Positions 52,308 to 60,437 of a stretch of 64,000 nucleotides of DNA are shown here, one piece after another. The notes under the pieces were generated by a model. The model ran no database searches. It had not been told where the DNA came from and saw only the letters and a list, made by a program, of their open reading frames with translations. Source of the DNA: Paenibacillus sp. Lineage in GTDB: Bacteria > Bacillota > Bacilli > Paenibacillales > Paenibacillaceae. The stretch covers positions 1-64,000 of the forward strand of contig JAFWEX010000026.1 in NCBI GenBank assembly GCA_017512705.1, read 5' to 3'. Position numbers and translations under genes: made by a program. How positions within the stretch are numbered: the stretch's first letter is position 1; each line of letters begins with the position of its first letter.

Positions 52308-53066
52308 TTAACTTTGGTAATCCACCAGGACACCCATCTGCTTGTACAGCCCCGCTGTCTCTTCATCCAGATGGTTGTCACTGATGATATAATCCAGCTC
52401 AGCACATTGTGCGAAGGTCCGTAGAGCGAATTGCCCGAACTTGTAATGATCCACCACACCAAATACTTGCTGTGCAGCGGCAATCATTGCTTTTTTCAAC
52501 GGAACCAGATCTCCTGTATAGATGGATAATCCGAATTCGGGATGAAGCGCTGTCGTTGAGATAAAAGCCTTATGAATGTTCAGACCGGAGATAAATGCGG
52601 CGGTATCCTCACCTACCAACATATTTCGTACACGCGATCCACCCGGCACAACCAGCCTGATCTGTTCTTTTTTGGTCAGCTCGGCAATGATGTACAAGTC
52701 ACTTGTAATCACTGTCAGCGGCTGATTATCCAATCGCTTCGCTATCTCTAGCGTGGTGCTTCCGCCATCCAGTGCTACAATATCTCCAGGCTTGATGTAC
52801 CTAAGTGCTCGTTCGGCAATCTCGATTTTCTCGGTCTGATTTTTCTCAAGGGCCACCCGGCTGTTCAAAATACCATATTGGTCATTCTGTGCCAGCATGG
52901 CCCCGCCATGTACTCGCACGAGCAAGCCCATGCTCTCCAGCTTATCGAGATCTTCTCGTACTGTTTTGCCTGTCACCTGTAGCAGATCACTCAGATCACT
53001 AACTGTGACCTCTTGGCGCTCTAATAGAGCTTCCATTATTTTTTCATGTCGTTTCAATGGATTCAT
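52308..53066 (-). CDS. DeoR-family transcriptional regulator
   Basis: 252 residues. An N-terminal DeoR helix-turn-helix (RHEKIMEALLERQEVTVSDL, then TGKTVREDLDKLESMGLLVRVHGGA) is followed by a sugar-phosphate-binding domain (ALDGGSTTLEIAKRL, VITSDLYIIAEL, YIISDNHLDEET). Known relatives bind phosphorylated sugar intermediates. It lies between kduI and kduD (23 and 81 bases), so it probably regulates its own operon, perhaps through the 10-bp-phased repeats at 53995-54044. An alternative target elsewhere cannot be excluded. Confidence 0.92.
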   Translation of the reverse strand: MNPLKRHEKIMEALLERQEVTVSDLSDLLQVTGKTVREDLDKLESMGLLVRVHGGAMLAQNDQYGILNSRVALEKNQTEKIEIAERALRYIKPGDIVALDGGSTTLEIAKRLDNQPLTVITSDLYIIAELTKKEQIRLVVPGGSRVRNMLVGEDTAAFISGLNIHKAFISTTALHPEFGLSIYTGDLVPLKKAMIAAAQQVFGVVDHYKFGQFALRTFAQCAELDYIISDNHLDEETAGLYKQMGVLVDYQS

Positions 53067-53089
53067 CTAATCCACTTCCTATTTCCTTC

Positions 53090-53929
53090 TTATTTCAGAT
53101 CCTTCATCGCTACGCCGTCCATATCCTCGAACGTCTGGTTTTCTCCAGCCATTGCCCAGCAGAATGTGTAGTTGCTTGTACCCACACCGCTATGAATCGA
53201 CCAGCTTGGAGAGATGATCGCCTGGCGATCACGCACAACGAGGTGACGCGTTTCAGTTGGCTCACCCATCATGTGGAATACAACGCCATCTTCAGGCAAA
53301 TTCCAGTACAGGTATACTTCGGAACGACGGTTATGCGTATGTGCAGGCATCGTGTTCCACATGTTTCCTTTGTTCAATTCTGTAATACCCATGACGAGCT
53401 GACAACTCTTGATTCCGCCTTCACCTTGGTGAATGTAACGATAGATCGTGCGTTCGTTTGAACTTTCGATGCTGCCGAGATGATTCGGCTGTGCTTGCTC
53501 TTGGGTTGCTTTTACCGTCGGATAGGTATGGTGAGCTGGCGTGGAAACGAAGTAAAACTGAGCAGCCTGCTCTGTGCCATTGCTCTTGAACACGACTTCC
53601 TTAACCCCTTTACCAATATAGAGGCATTCCTTAGCTCCAATCTCATATACTTCTCCATCCGCTGTTACAGTTCCTTGTCCACCTACGTTGATGATACCGA
53701 TTTCACGGCGCTCCAGAAAAAAGTCCGTTCCGATATCCTTCAGGTTTACTTCAAGTGTAATATCTTTGCTTTGTGTCACTGCAGTTCCTACAATATAACG
53801 ATCCACATGGGAGTATACAGTTACCAGTTCATCCTTCGCGAACAATTGCTCCATGAGGAATTCCTCACGTAAACGAGCTGTATCATATTTTTTGACCTCA
53901 TTCGGGTGTGCTGCATAACGGTTTTCCAT
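53090..53929 (-). CDS. kduI: 5-dehydro-4-deoxy-D-glucuronate isomerase
   Basis: 279 residues from the ATG at 53929, which gives the normal KduI length; the frame is open to 54007. A cupin enzyme: metal ligands are expected in MPAHTHNRRSEVYLYW (His-x-His and Glu), with another His in SIHSGVGTSNYTFCWAMAGEN. The family signature HPNEVKKYDTARLREEFL opens the protein. It converts 5-keto-4-deoxyuronate from pectin or glycosaminoglycan lyase products into 2,5-diketo-3-deoxygluconate, the substrate of KduD. It is the first gene of the operon. Confidence 0.96.
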   Translation of the reverse strand: MENRYAAHPNEVKKYDTARLREEFLMEQLFAKDELVTVYSHVDRYIVGTAVTQSKDITLEVNLKDIGTDFFLERREIGIINVGGQGTVTADGEVYEIGAKECLYIGKGVKEVVFKSNGTEQAAQFYFVSTPAHHTYPTVKATQEQAQPNHLGSIESSNERTIYRYIHQGEGGIKSCQLVMGITELNKGNMWNTMPAHTHNRRSEVYLYWNLPEDGVVFHMMGEPTETRHLVVRDRQAIISPSWSIHSGVGTSNYTFCWAMAGENQTFEDMDGVAMKDLK

Positions 53930-53994
53930 CTGTAATCCATTCCTTTCGTCTTGTGAAATGAGTTCGTGCGCGCCTGACGTCTTCTGACCTTTGA

Positions 53995-54044
53995 TGATGT
54001 TCATCAATGTTCATTAAAGTTTATATAAGTTCATTTTAGTTCAT
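53995..54044. promoter_or_regulatory. Five 10-bp-phased GTTCAT repeats upstream of kduI
   Basis: GTTCAT ends five consecutive 10-base units: at 53999, 54009, 54019 (as GTTTAT), 54029 and 54039. On the minus strand each unit begins ATGAAC (or ATAAAC). The exact 10-base period puts the same face of the helix in every unit, as for cooperative binding of a DeoR-type oligomer. It lies 66-115 bases upstream of the kduI ATG. Confidence 0.75.
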
Positions 54045-54205
54045 TTCACACCATTTGTGTACCTTTATTTTATAAAATGTTTAAATTCATTGGATCGTAT
54101 CTGCTTTTCCCTTTAATGTCGCGTAATCATACAGCGGACCAAGATTGTTGTTTTTGCCTTAAACAAGAGCGTAGATTAATTCCTCATATCTCCAATAGAT
54201 GGCAT

Positions 54206-54319
54206 TCACATTTTCATTACTCTGATCCCATGTAATGGGAGTGGAGTGGGAGGCAGCAGGCCCAATACCGCAATAACCGCTGCAACAATCGCAATAATCA
54301 TCATTTCTTTAATCTTCAC
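54206..54319 (-). pseudogene. Remnant of a BioY-like N-terminus
   Basis: A GTG at 54319 with AAGGGG 7 bases upstream opens 37 codons. The first ~27 residues (KIKEMMIIAIVAAVIAVLG, then LLPPTPLP) look like the start of a BioY-type biotin ECF transporter subunit. The frame then changes to unrelated sequence and stops. In another frame a C-terminal-looking tail (TWDQSNENVNAIYWRYEELI) continues to a TAA at 54159. The simplest reading is a deletion scar joining pieces of two genes. A chance small ORF is possible. The rest of the gap 53930-54397 holds only the kduI control region. Confidence 0.4.
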
Positions 54320-54397
54320 AACAAGGCCCCTTAGACGGATCAATTAGTTGCATATCCCATTTTTCTTACTAAAAATTCAACCCAGTTCTATGTATTA

Positions 54398-55378
54398 CTA
54401 TAATAGGAGTACCTTCCCCTCTACGCCCGATTCAGCCGCTGCAATAGCCTGTTGTACATTCACTAGCTCAAAAGCCGCCCCAATGTTTGCCATAACAAGT
54501 CTGCCACTTCTAATTAGATTCATCAACTCATGGAATACCTGTTCCCAGCGTTCTTGAGAACTACGTTCCACCCAGCGCTTTAACCAGAAAAGTCGCACAT
54601 TAATTTGTGCTCCCTGTGTTACTTCATGCCATAATGGTGTGATTCCTGAAAGCAGGCCAACACTGATGATCGTACCACCCGGCTTCAGACAATTTACCAG
54701 CTGTTCCCCATTTGTCCCGCCAATGCAATCCACAGCGGCATCAGCACCACGTCCTTCTGTTAGTGCTGCGATTCTCTCCAGTAGCGGCTCCTTCGTTGTA
54801 TTCACAACAGAAACTGCCCCGAGACGTAATAAATCAACAGTATGACAATCATTTCTTGTAATCGCTATCAATTGGAATCCACAAATCTGTGATAGCTGCG
54901 CGAAGATTCGCCCAATCGCAGATCCTCCTGCATTCACAATCAGAGTGTGACCATGTGTAAGGTTAAGCACCTCCGTACAGATCAACCAAGCTGTGACCGG
55001 GTTAATATAAATCTGACTAGCTGAGTGATCATCGATATCTTCGGGCACAACAACAGCAAATCGCTCCGACGTTTTGACGATTTCCTGCCAAGTATTCTCA
55101 CCCCTTAACGGTAATACACGTCGTCCCAGCATTTGATTGGATACACCTGGCCCCACCGCCTCAACTACGCCTATACCTTCAAACCCTGGGACAGCCGGCA
55201 GACGAGTACGATGTGGATATGCTCCTCGAATAGGAAGGATATCGGAGGGATTAATAGGTCGAGCCCGCATCCTTACTGCTAATTCACCTGGACCTGGTGG
55301 TAACACTTCTTTTTCTTTCATTTCAAGGACTTCACTTGGTTCTCCAAAACGGTAATAACGGATTACCTTCGCTTTCAT
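54398..55378 (-). CDS. MDR-family NAD(P)H-dependent oxidoreductase (quinone/enoyl reductase-like)
   Basis: 326 residues. A zinc-independent medium-chain dehydrogenase: N-terminal GroES-like domain (MRARPINPSDILPIRGAYP, VPGFEGIGVVEAVG), then a Rossmann domain (LIVNAGGSAIGRIFAQLSQI, ADAAVDCIGGTNGEQLV, LKPGGTIISVGLL). No structural-zinc cysteine cluster is present. It resembles trans-2-enoyl-CoA/quinone reductases; the substrate is not determinable. It is a single gene, followed by the bioY-like remnant. Confidence 0.87.
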   Translation of the reverse strand: MKAKVIRYYRFGEPSEVLEMKEKEVLPPGPGELAVRMRARPINPSDILPIRGAYPHRTRLPAVPGFEGIGVVEAVGPGVSNQMLGRRVLPLRGENTWQEIVKTSERFAVVVPEDIDDHSASQIYINPVTAWLICTEVLNLTHGHTLIVNAGGSAIGRIFAQLSQICGFQLIAITRNDCHTVDLLRLGAVSVVNTTKEPLLERIAALTEGRGADAAVDCIGGTNGEQLVNCLKPGGTIISVGLLSGITPLWHEVTQGAQINVRLFWLKRWVERSSQERWEQVFHELMNLIRSGRLVMANIGAAFELVNVQQAIAAAESGVEGKVLLL

Positions 55379-55546
55379 TGATGCATCTCCTACTAATCAT
55401 TTTGCCAGCATAGTTCTAACTGCCATATTGAATATATTTACATATTTTATAACAATAGTATCAATGGAAAATCATTTCATCAACGACTTATTGTGATGTA
55501 AAACAACTTTTTTCAATAAAAACTCAACATATCAAGACAACAAAAA

Positions 55547-55588
55547 AAGATCCCCACCGCCTTGAAGCTCATAGCGATGAGGATCTTT
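55547..55588 (-). terminator. Intrinsic terminator after qoxD
   Basis: AAAGATCC at 55547-55554 pairs with GGATCTTT at 55581-55588, with an inner stem. On the minus strand it ends in TTTTTTTGTTG, just after the qoxD stop. Confidence 0.92.
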
Positions 55589-55598
55589 AAAATATTAA

Positions 55599-55928
55599 TT
55601 AATGTGCAACTGCGTTGTTCAACATGATCCAGATCGAACCAATAACGATCGTCAGCATCATCAGCAATCCGAAAATAAGGGCCATCACATTCCAGCGAGG
55701 TTTCCCTGTTTCACGGATATGCATGAAGAAGAAGAGTTGGACCATAAATTGAAGTGCCGCGGCTCCAAGAATAATAGCCATAGTTCCAGTTCTGTTCAAT
55801 ATGTCGTTCAGCACCACTACCAGAGGAATGATGGTCAGAACGATGGACAGAATGAAGCCGATGACATAGGACTTCACGGAACCATGTTGTTCATGGCCAT
55901 GTGAATCATGTGCGTTATGCTCTGCCAT
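55599..55928 (-). CDS. qoxD: Cytochrome aa3 quinol oxidase subunit IV
   Basis: 109 residues with three helices after a His-rich polar N-terminus (AEHNAHDSHGHEQHG). The motif LQFMVQLFFFMHI is typical of CyoD/QoxD. It is a small membrane subunit that assists assembly of the oxidase. Its ATG directly follows the TAG of qoxC (no gap), so translation is probably coupled. Confidence 0.95.
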   Translation of the reverse strand: MAEHNAHDSHGHEQHGSVKSYVIGFILSIVLTIIPLVVVLNDILNRTGTMAIILGAAALQFMVQLFFFMHIRETGKPRWNVMALIFGLLMMLTIVIGSIWIMLNNAVAH

Positions 55929-56549
55929 CTACATCACCCCCATCAGATAGACGATGGTCAAGACGAAGATCCATACAACGTCCAAGAAGTGCCAGTACAA
56001 GCTGATTACGTTGACTTTACCGCGAGTTACATCGGTAATGCCCCGTTTTTTCAGTTGGAACATCAGACCGATCATCCAGATCAGACCAAGCGATACGTGA
56101 AGTCCGTGTGTACCCACAAGGGTAAAGAATGCACCGGAAGCTGCGCTTGTCGTGTAGCTGAATCCTTCGTGAACCATCTCAACAAACTCATAAATTTCCA
56201 GAGCAAGGAAGCCTGCACCCAGAGCGGCTGTAACGATCAGCCAGTTAATCAATTGTTTCACTTTACCTTGGTTCATTGCCAGAACTGCAAGTCCACTCGT
56301 AAATGAACATGTGAGCAAGATGAATGTTTCCGCAATAACACCAGGCATTTTGATCAGTTCAGACAAAATTGGTCCGCCCGCCGTATTGTCTCGCAACACA
56401 ATAAAGGTTGCGAACAATACGGAGAACAGGATCACGTCGGAAATCAGGAAGAACCAAAATCCGAGAATTTTCATTTCTTGTGGATCATGATGACCATGGT
56501 CATGACCATGTGCATGATTCTCACCGTGCTTAGCGGCTACTTGAGCCAT
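55929..56549 (-). CDS. qoxC: Cytochrome aa3 quinol oxidase subunit III
   Basis: 206 residues with five helices. A His-rich N-terminus (HGENHAHGHDHGHHDPQE) precedes the subunit III core (ILGFWFFLISDVILFSVLFATF, FFTLVGTHGLHVSLGLIW, then VISLYWHFLDVVWIFVL). The start is directly behind the qoxB stop. The subunit contributes to proton uptake and stability of subunit I. The His-rich N-termini of both qoxC and qoxD here might bind metal, which is a guess. Confidence 0.96.
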   Translation of the reverse strand: MAQVAAKHGENHAHGHDHGHHDPQEMKILGFWFFLISDVILFSVLFATFIVLRDNTAGGPILSELIKMPGVIAETFILLTCSFTSGLAVLAMNQGKVKQLINWLIVTAALGAGFLALEIYEFVEMVHEGFSYTTSAASGAFFTLVGTHGLHVSLGLIWMIGLMFQLKKRGITDVTRGKVNVISLYWHFLDVVWIFVLTIVYLMGVM

Positions 56550-58520
56550 CTATACCGACCCCCTTAACGACGCTTCGGTACGCTTGATTTCATCGACCGG
56601 AATGTAATAATCCGTATCGTAAGAGAAGGAACGAGCAATCATGCAGATACCTACGCCAGCGAGTCCAAGTATTGCCATCCACAGCCATCCGAAGACGAAG
56701 CCAAAACCGGCTACGAACCAGAAGACAGACATAATGAACGGAATAGAAGAATTCTTCGGCATATGAATTGGCTCAATTACAGGCTCAGGCGGATAGATGC
56801 CTTTCGCACGACGTTCTTTCTCTTCCCACCACTCATCAAGATCATCTCCGCGCGGTGTAACAGCGAAGTTGTATTCTGGAGCTGGTGAAGGAATCGACCA
56901 CTCAAGCGTACGACCATCCCATGGATCGCCAGAAGCTTTGAGTGCTTTGTGTTTGCGAATACCGTCTGCAATTTGTGCAACTTGGAACAGGAATCCGGCA
57001 CCCATAAGGAATGCTCCGATTGTGGATACGAAGTTGAGTTCCCACCAACCAGTATCCCAGCCATAAGTGCTCAGACGACGTGTCATACCCATCAGACCGA
57101 CAGCGTACTGCGGCATGAAGCAGACATAGAAACCAATATTCCAGAACCAGAATGCCCATTTGCCCAGTTTTTCTTCCAGTTGGAAACCGAACATTTTAGG
57201 CCACCAGTAGTATAGACCTGCGAAGTATCCGAAGGCTACGCCCCCGATCAATACTTGGTGGAAGTGGGCAATCAGGAAGTAACTGTTGTGGAATTGGAAG
57301 TCAGCTGGAGCTACAGATAACATAACCCCCGTCATCCCACCGACGATAAAGCATGGAATAAAGGCTATCGTCCACAACATCGGTGTAGCCATGCGTATTC
57401 GGCCCCGATACATCGTAAAGAGCCAGTTAAAGACTTTAACCCCTGTCGGAATGGCAATCAACATGGTTGTTACCGCGAAGAAGGCATTAACATCTGCTCC
57501 TGAACCCATCGTGAAGAAGTGATGCGCCCATGTGAAGAAGGACAGGAAGCTGATAATCAACATCGCGAATACCATTGACTTGTAACCAAACAGTTTTTTC
57601 CGTGAGAACGTACTTACGATCTCGGAGAATACCCCGAATGCCGGCAAGATAACAATATATACCTCAGGGTGACCCCACATCCAGATCAAGTTGACATACA
57701 TCATTGGGTTGCCGCCCAGATCAAGTGTGAAGAAATGCGCCCCGGCAAACCTGTCGAGGAAGAGCAGTGCAAGTGTCACTGTCAAGATCGGGAATGCAAA
57801 CAAGATAATGATACAAGTGGAGAATACCGACCAAGTGAACATCGGCATTTTCATCCATTTCATGCCTGGCGCACGCATTTTAATGATGGTAACCAAGAAG
57901 TTGATACCGGTCGCCAGGGAACCGATACCCGATATCTGGATACCCCATATATAGAAGTTCTGTCCTACCCCTGGACTGTGTGACAGCTCCGATAGAGGCG
58001 GATAACTCAGCCATCCCGCATCTGGTGAACCACCGATAACGAAGGACAGGTTGAACAGCATTGCGCCCAGGAAAAATAACCAGAAGCTCAGTGCGTTCAG
58101 GAACGGGAATGCAACGTCCCTTGCTCCGATCTGTAACGGCACAATGACGTTAAACAAACCGAACATAAATGGCATCGCCATGAACAGGATCATGATCGTA
58201 CCATGTGTTGTGAAGACTTGGTTGTAGTGTTCTGGATTTAAGAAATCCATATTAGGCATAGCCAGCTGCAGACGCATCATTAGAGCGTCCACACCACCAC
58301 GGAACAACATTATAATGGAAGCTATAATATACATGATACCGATCTTTTTGTGGTCAACAGTAGTTAACCAGTTACGCCAGAGCCAGCCCCATTTTTTGAA
58401 ATAAGTCAGCACCGCTACAATAGCAATCGTTGTGATTCCGATCGCTACCATTGCACCATAAATCAATGGATCGCCGGTGACGAAAAATTCCGATGCAAAC
58501 TCCTTTAACGTCTCTAACAT
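56550..58520 (-). CDS. qoxB: Cytochrome aa3 quinol oxidase subunit I
   Basis: 656 residues from the ATG at 58520 (AAAGGAGG 6 bases upstream). The heme-copper oxidase catalytic subunit: heme a His in YNQVFTTHGTIMILFMAMPF, the Cu-B/cross-link motif WGHPEVYIVILPAFG, Cu-B histidines in THH-type AHHFFTMG, and the final heme ligands in LIAHFHQVLIGG. The TGVKVFNWLFTMYRG region of the K-channel side is present. It reduces oxygen to water with electrons from menaquinol and pumps protons. It closely follows Bacillus QoxB. Confidence 0.97.
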   Translation of the reverse strand: MLETLKEFASEFFVTGDPLIYGAMVAIGITTIAIVAVLTYFKKWGWLWRNWLTTVDHKKIGIMYIIASIIMLFRGGVDALMMRLQLAMPNMDFLNPEHYNQVFTTHGTIMILFMAMPFMFGLFNVIVPLQIGARDVAFPFLNALSFWLFFLGAMLFNLSFVIGGSPDAGWLSYPPLSELSHSPGVGQNFYIWGIQISGIGSLATGINFLVTIIKMRAPGMKWMKMPMFTWSVFSTCIIILFAFPILTVTLALLFLDRFAGAHFFTLDLGGNPMMYVNLIWMWGHPEVYIVILPAFGVFSEIVSTFSRKKLFGYKSMVFAMLIISFLSFFTWAHHFFTMGSGADVNAFFAVTTMLIAIPTGVKVFNWLFTMYRGRIRMATPMLWTIAFIPCFIVGGMTGVMLSVAPADFQFHNSYFLIAHFHQVLIGGVAFGYFAGLYYWWPKMFGFQLEEKLGKWAFWFWNIGFYVCFMPQYAVGLMGMTRRLSTYGWDTGWWELNFVSTIGAFLMGAGFLFQVAQIADGIRKHKALKASGDPWDGRTLEWSIPSPAPEYNFAVTPRGDDLDEWWEEKERRAKGIYPPEPVIEPIHMPKNSSIPFIMSVFWFVAGFGFVFGWLWMAILGLAGVGICMIARSFSYDTDYYIPVDEIKRTEASLRGSV

Positions 58521-58541
58521 TGGGAGCCTCCTTTCCAATCT

Positions 58542-59507
58542 TTAGTTCGTACTTGTATTTAATTTAGGTACAGATAAGGATTGTTCTCCAGCAGCTTCGT
58601 TTGAACTCGAACTCTCTTGCTTGCTGGCACTTTTGTCTTTAACAACATATTTTGTTACGATCTTTTGGAAAAGACCTTCAGGAAACGCAGAATAATAAGC
58701 AACATTACTTGTTCCTGGCTTCGCAAGAGCGTCATACGTCTCTTGAGTCATTTCCTGGGATTGTTGCTTTACTTCTTGCACCCATTTGTCAAACTCTTCA
58801 TCAGAAGTGGCGTTCACATCAAAACGCATCGCCCCGAAGTGTTCACCCGTGAAGTTCGCTCCTGAACCCCAGTACTTACCTTCATGATCTGCTTCCAAAT
58901 ACAAGGTCATCGCCATACCTGACATCGTGTAAATTTGTCCACCCAATTGCGGAATCCAGAACGAGTTCATTGGTGAATCCGCAGTCAGTTCAAATTTCAC
59001 AGGACGGTTTGCCGGAATATTCAACGTGTTAACCGTTGCAATACCTTGCTCAGGATAGAGGAACAACCATTTCCAATCCAGTGAAGATACTTGAATCGTA
59101 ACTGGATCTTTCTCATGCGCTATCGGTTTGGAAGGCTCCAGATCATACGTATAGCGAACTGTAATAATAGCAATCAGTCCAACGACAATAATCGGAATGG
59201 TCCACCAGATTACTTCTGCCTTCGTATTATGAGCCCAGTTGGGTTGATACTCATTTTTGTTGTCTGGCTTGTCGCGGTAACGCCAAACGATTACAGCAGA
59301 CATAATCAACACAGGAACAATAACGATTCCGCAGAGAACGGTTGTAATAACAATCAGGTCTCTTTGCGAAGAACCGATAGGCCCCTTCGGATCCAGAACA
59401 ACGTACTGCCCGCCTGCCACCAACGGCCAAACAATTAGTGCAATTGTAACCAACGTCAGGACAACCGGAATAATAATCCGAGTTAGCGACCTAGGTTTCT
59501 TGTTCAT
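58542..59507 (-). CDS. qoxA: Cytochrome aa3 quinol oxidase subunit II
   Basis: 321 residues. An N-terminal helix (IIIPVVLTLVTIALIVWPLV), then GGQYVVLDPKGPIGSSQRDLI, a second helix pair, and an extracellular cupredoxin domain (SLDWKWLFLYPEQGIATVN, FWIPQLGGQIYTMSGM). The Cu-A cysteines of cytochrome c oxidases are absent, so the electron donor is a quinol. Bacillus QoxA has a lipobox Cys before the VLDPKGP motif; here that position lacks Cys (AGGQY), so this protein is not lipidated. A Ser/Lys-rich C-terminal tail is added. It is the first gene of qoxABCD. The gap upstream (59508-59829) holds its promoter and a terminator. Confidence 0.96.
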   Translation of the reverse strand: MNKKPRSLTRIIIPVVLTLVTIALIVWPLVAGGQYVVLDPKGPIGSSQRDLIVITTVLCGIVIVPVLIMSAVIVWRYRDKPDNKNEYQPNWAHNTKAEVIWWTIPIIVVGLIAIITVRYTYDLEPSKPIAHEKDPVTIQVSSLDWKWLFLYPEQGIATVNTLNIPANRPVKFELTADSPMNSFWIPQLGGQIYTMSGMAMTLYLEADHEGKYWGSGANFTGEHFGAMRFDVNATSDEEFDKWVQEVKQQSQEMTQETYDALAKPGTSNVAYYSAFPEGLFQKIVTKYVVKDKSASKQESSSSNEAAGEQSLSVPKLNTSTN

Positions 59508-59714
59508 TTTGATCCCCTCTCCTTAAATATTCGCTAATACTAAAAAATCAGTATACTACTCTGTACCTATTAAAGATATCAGAAACGAGTAACTTTTTTA
59601 TTCTTGTTAACAAATTTGTCGATTTTACACCCTAAAACTGTGAATTTTTTCTCACAAATCACTTGTTCGGTTGATATTTTTGCTCTGTAACCCATACCCT
59701 CCAACTCCAAAACA

Positions 59715-59767
59715 AAACCCTTCACAGTCCCGTTGAACTAATGTCAACGAATCCGCAAAGGGCTTTA
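59715..59767 (-). terminator. Terminator-like hairpin after the small membrane protein gene
   Basis: AAAGCCCTTTGCGG pairs imperfectly with CTGTGAAGGGTTTTG on the minus strand, with an inner GTTGAAC-type stem (CAAC/GTTG). It is followed by TTTTGTTTTGG. It lies between the gene at 59830 and the qox promoter. Confidence 0.6.
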
Positions 59768-59829
59768 ATTGACTGGATTCCTGGGGGATTTTCCAGTCTT
59801 ATTATGAACCATATTGTGCAAGTTTATAA

Positions 59830-60093
59830 TCAATCTGCGCCTTCATCTTCCCGTCGTGTATGAACCAGACCAATGGCTTTGGCAATAACGTAAATAAATA
59901 CGCTACCTACAAGAAATCCAATACCTACCATCAACCCCAGGTTCCGATCGTTAAAATCATTCAGGTTAATCAGACACATCACAACTCCGGTAATAAGTGC
60001 AATCCATGCCATCACAGTCATTGTCAAAACTGCTCTTTGCATATTTTTATCTTTACGCTCTAATTGGCTGACCATAGCTGTCTTCGACGCCAT
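59830..60093 (-). CDS. Small two-helix membrane protein, function unknown
   Basis: 87 residues from the ATG at 60093 (AAGGAAGTG upstream; frame open to 60150). After a polar start (SQLERKDKNMQ) come two helices (VLTMTVMAWIALITGVVMCL and GLMVGIGFLVGSVFIYVIA) and a charged tail (VHTRREDEGAD). No named family is recognised. It stands alone, with a paired 11-base repeat about 205 bases upstream of the start. The gap 60094-60437 holds its control region and the beta-glucosidase terminator. Confidence 0.75.
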   Translation of the reverse strand: MASKTAMVSQLERKDKNMQRAVLTMTVMAWIALITGVVMCLINLNDFNDRNLGLMVGIGFLVGSVFIYVIAKAIGLVHTRREDEGAD

Positions 60094-60297
60094 AGTAAAC
60101 ACTTCCTTTTCCCTTTTTGTAAGTGCTTCCCTGTTATCAATATACCACATTAGTATGAATTTTAGTCAACAAATGTTCAAATTTTATTCTCATTTTGGAC
60201 ACTTTATTTCCATAAATTATATTGACAAACTCAATTGAAACTCCTCCTCACTTCTTATAACCCAAAAACACTCATTTCATAACAGAATCCTAGACTA

Positions 60298-60319
60298 CAG
60301 TTTATGAACAGTTTATGAA
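60298..60319. repeat. Two tandem copies of CAGTTTATGAA
   Basis: CAGTTTATGAA at 60298-60308 is repeated exactly at 60309-60319 with no spacer, an 11-base period near one helical turn. It lies between two minus-strand genes and may be a tandem operator; its target is uncertain. Confidence 0.5.
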
Positions 60320-60351
60320 CTTCATATTCCCTCAGGAAGAAAATAGATAAG

Positions 60352-60388
60352 AAAAAAACGGCCTGTCGAAAAAGTCCGACAGAGCCGC
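60352..60388 (-). terminator. Intrinsic terminator after the beta-glucosidase gene
   Basis: On the minus strand GCGGCTCTGTCGG pairs with CGACAGGCCG around a short loop and is followed by seven T. It lies 50-86 bases past the stop at 60438. Confidence 0.9.
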
Positions 60389-60437
60389 CTATATTAGAGA
60401 TTTCAATTAGAAAGATCTAAATATGATTAAAAAACTA

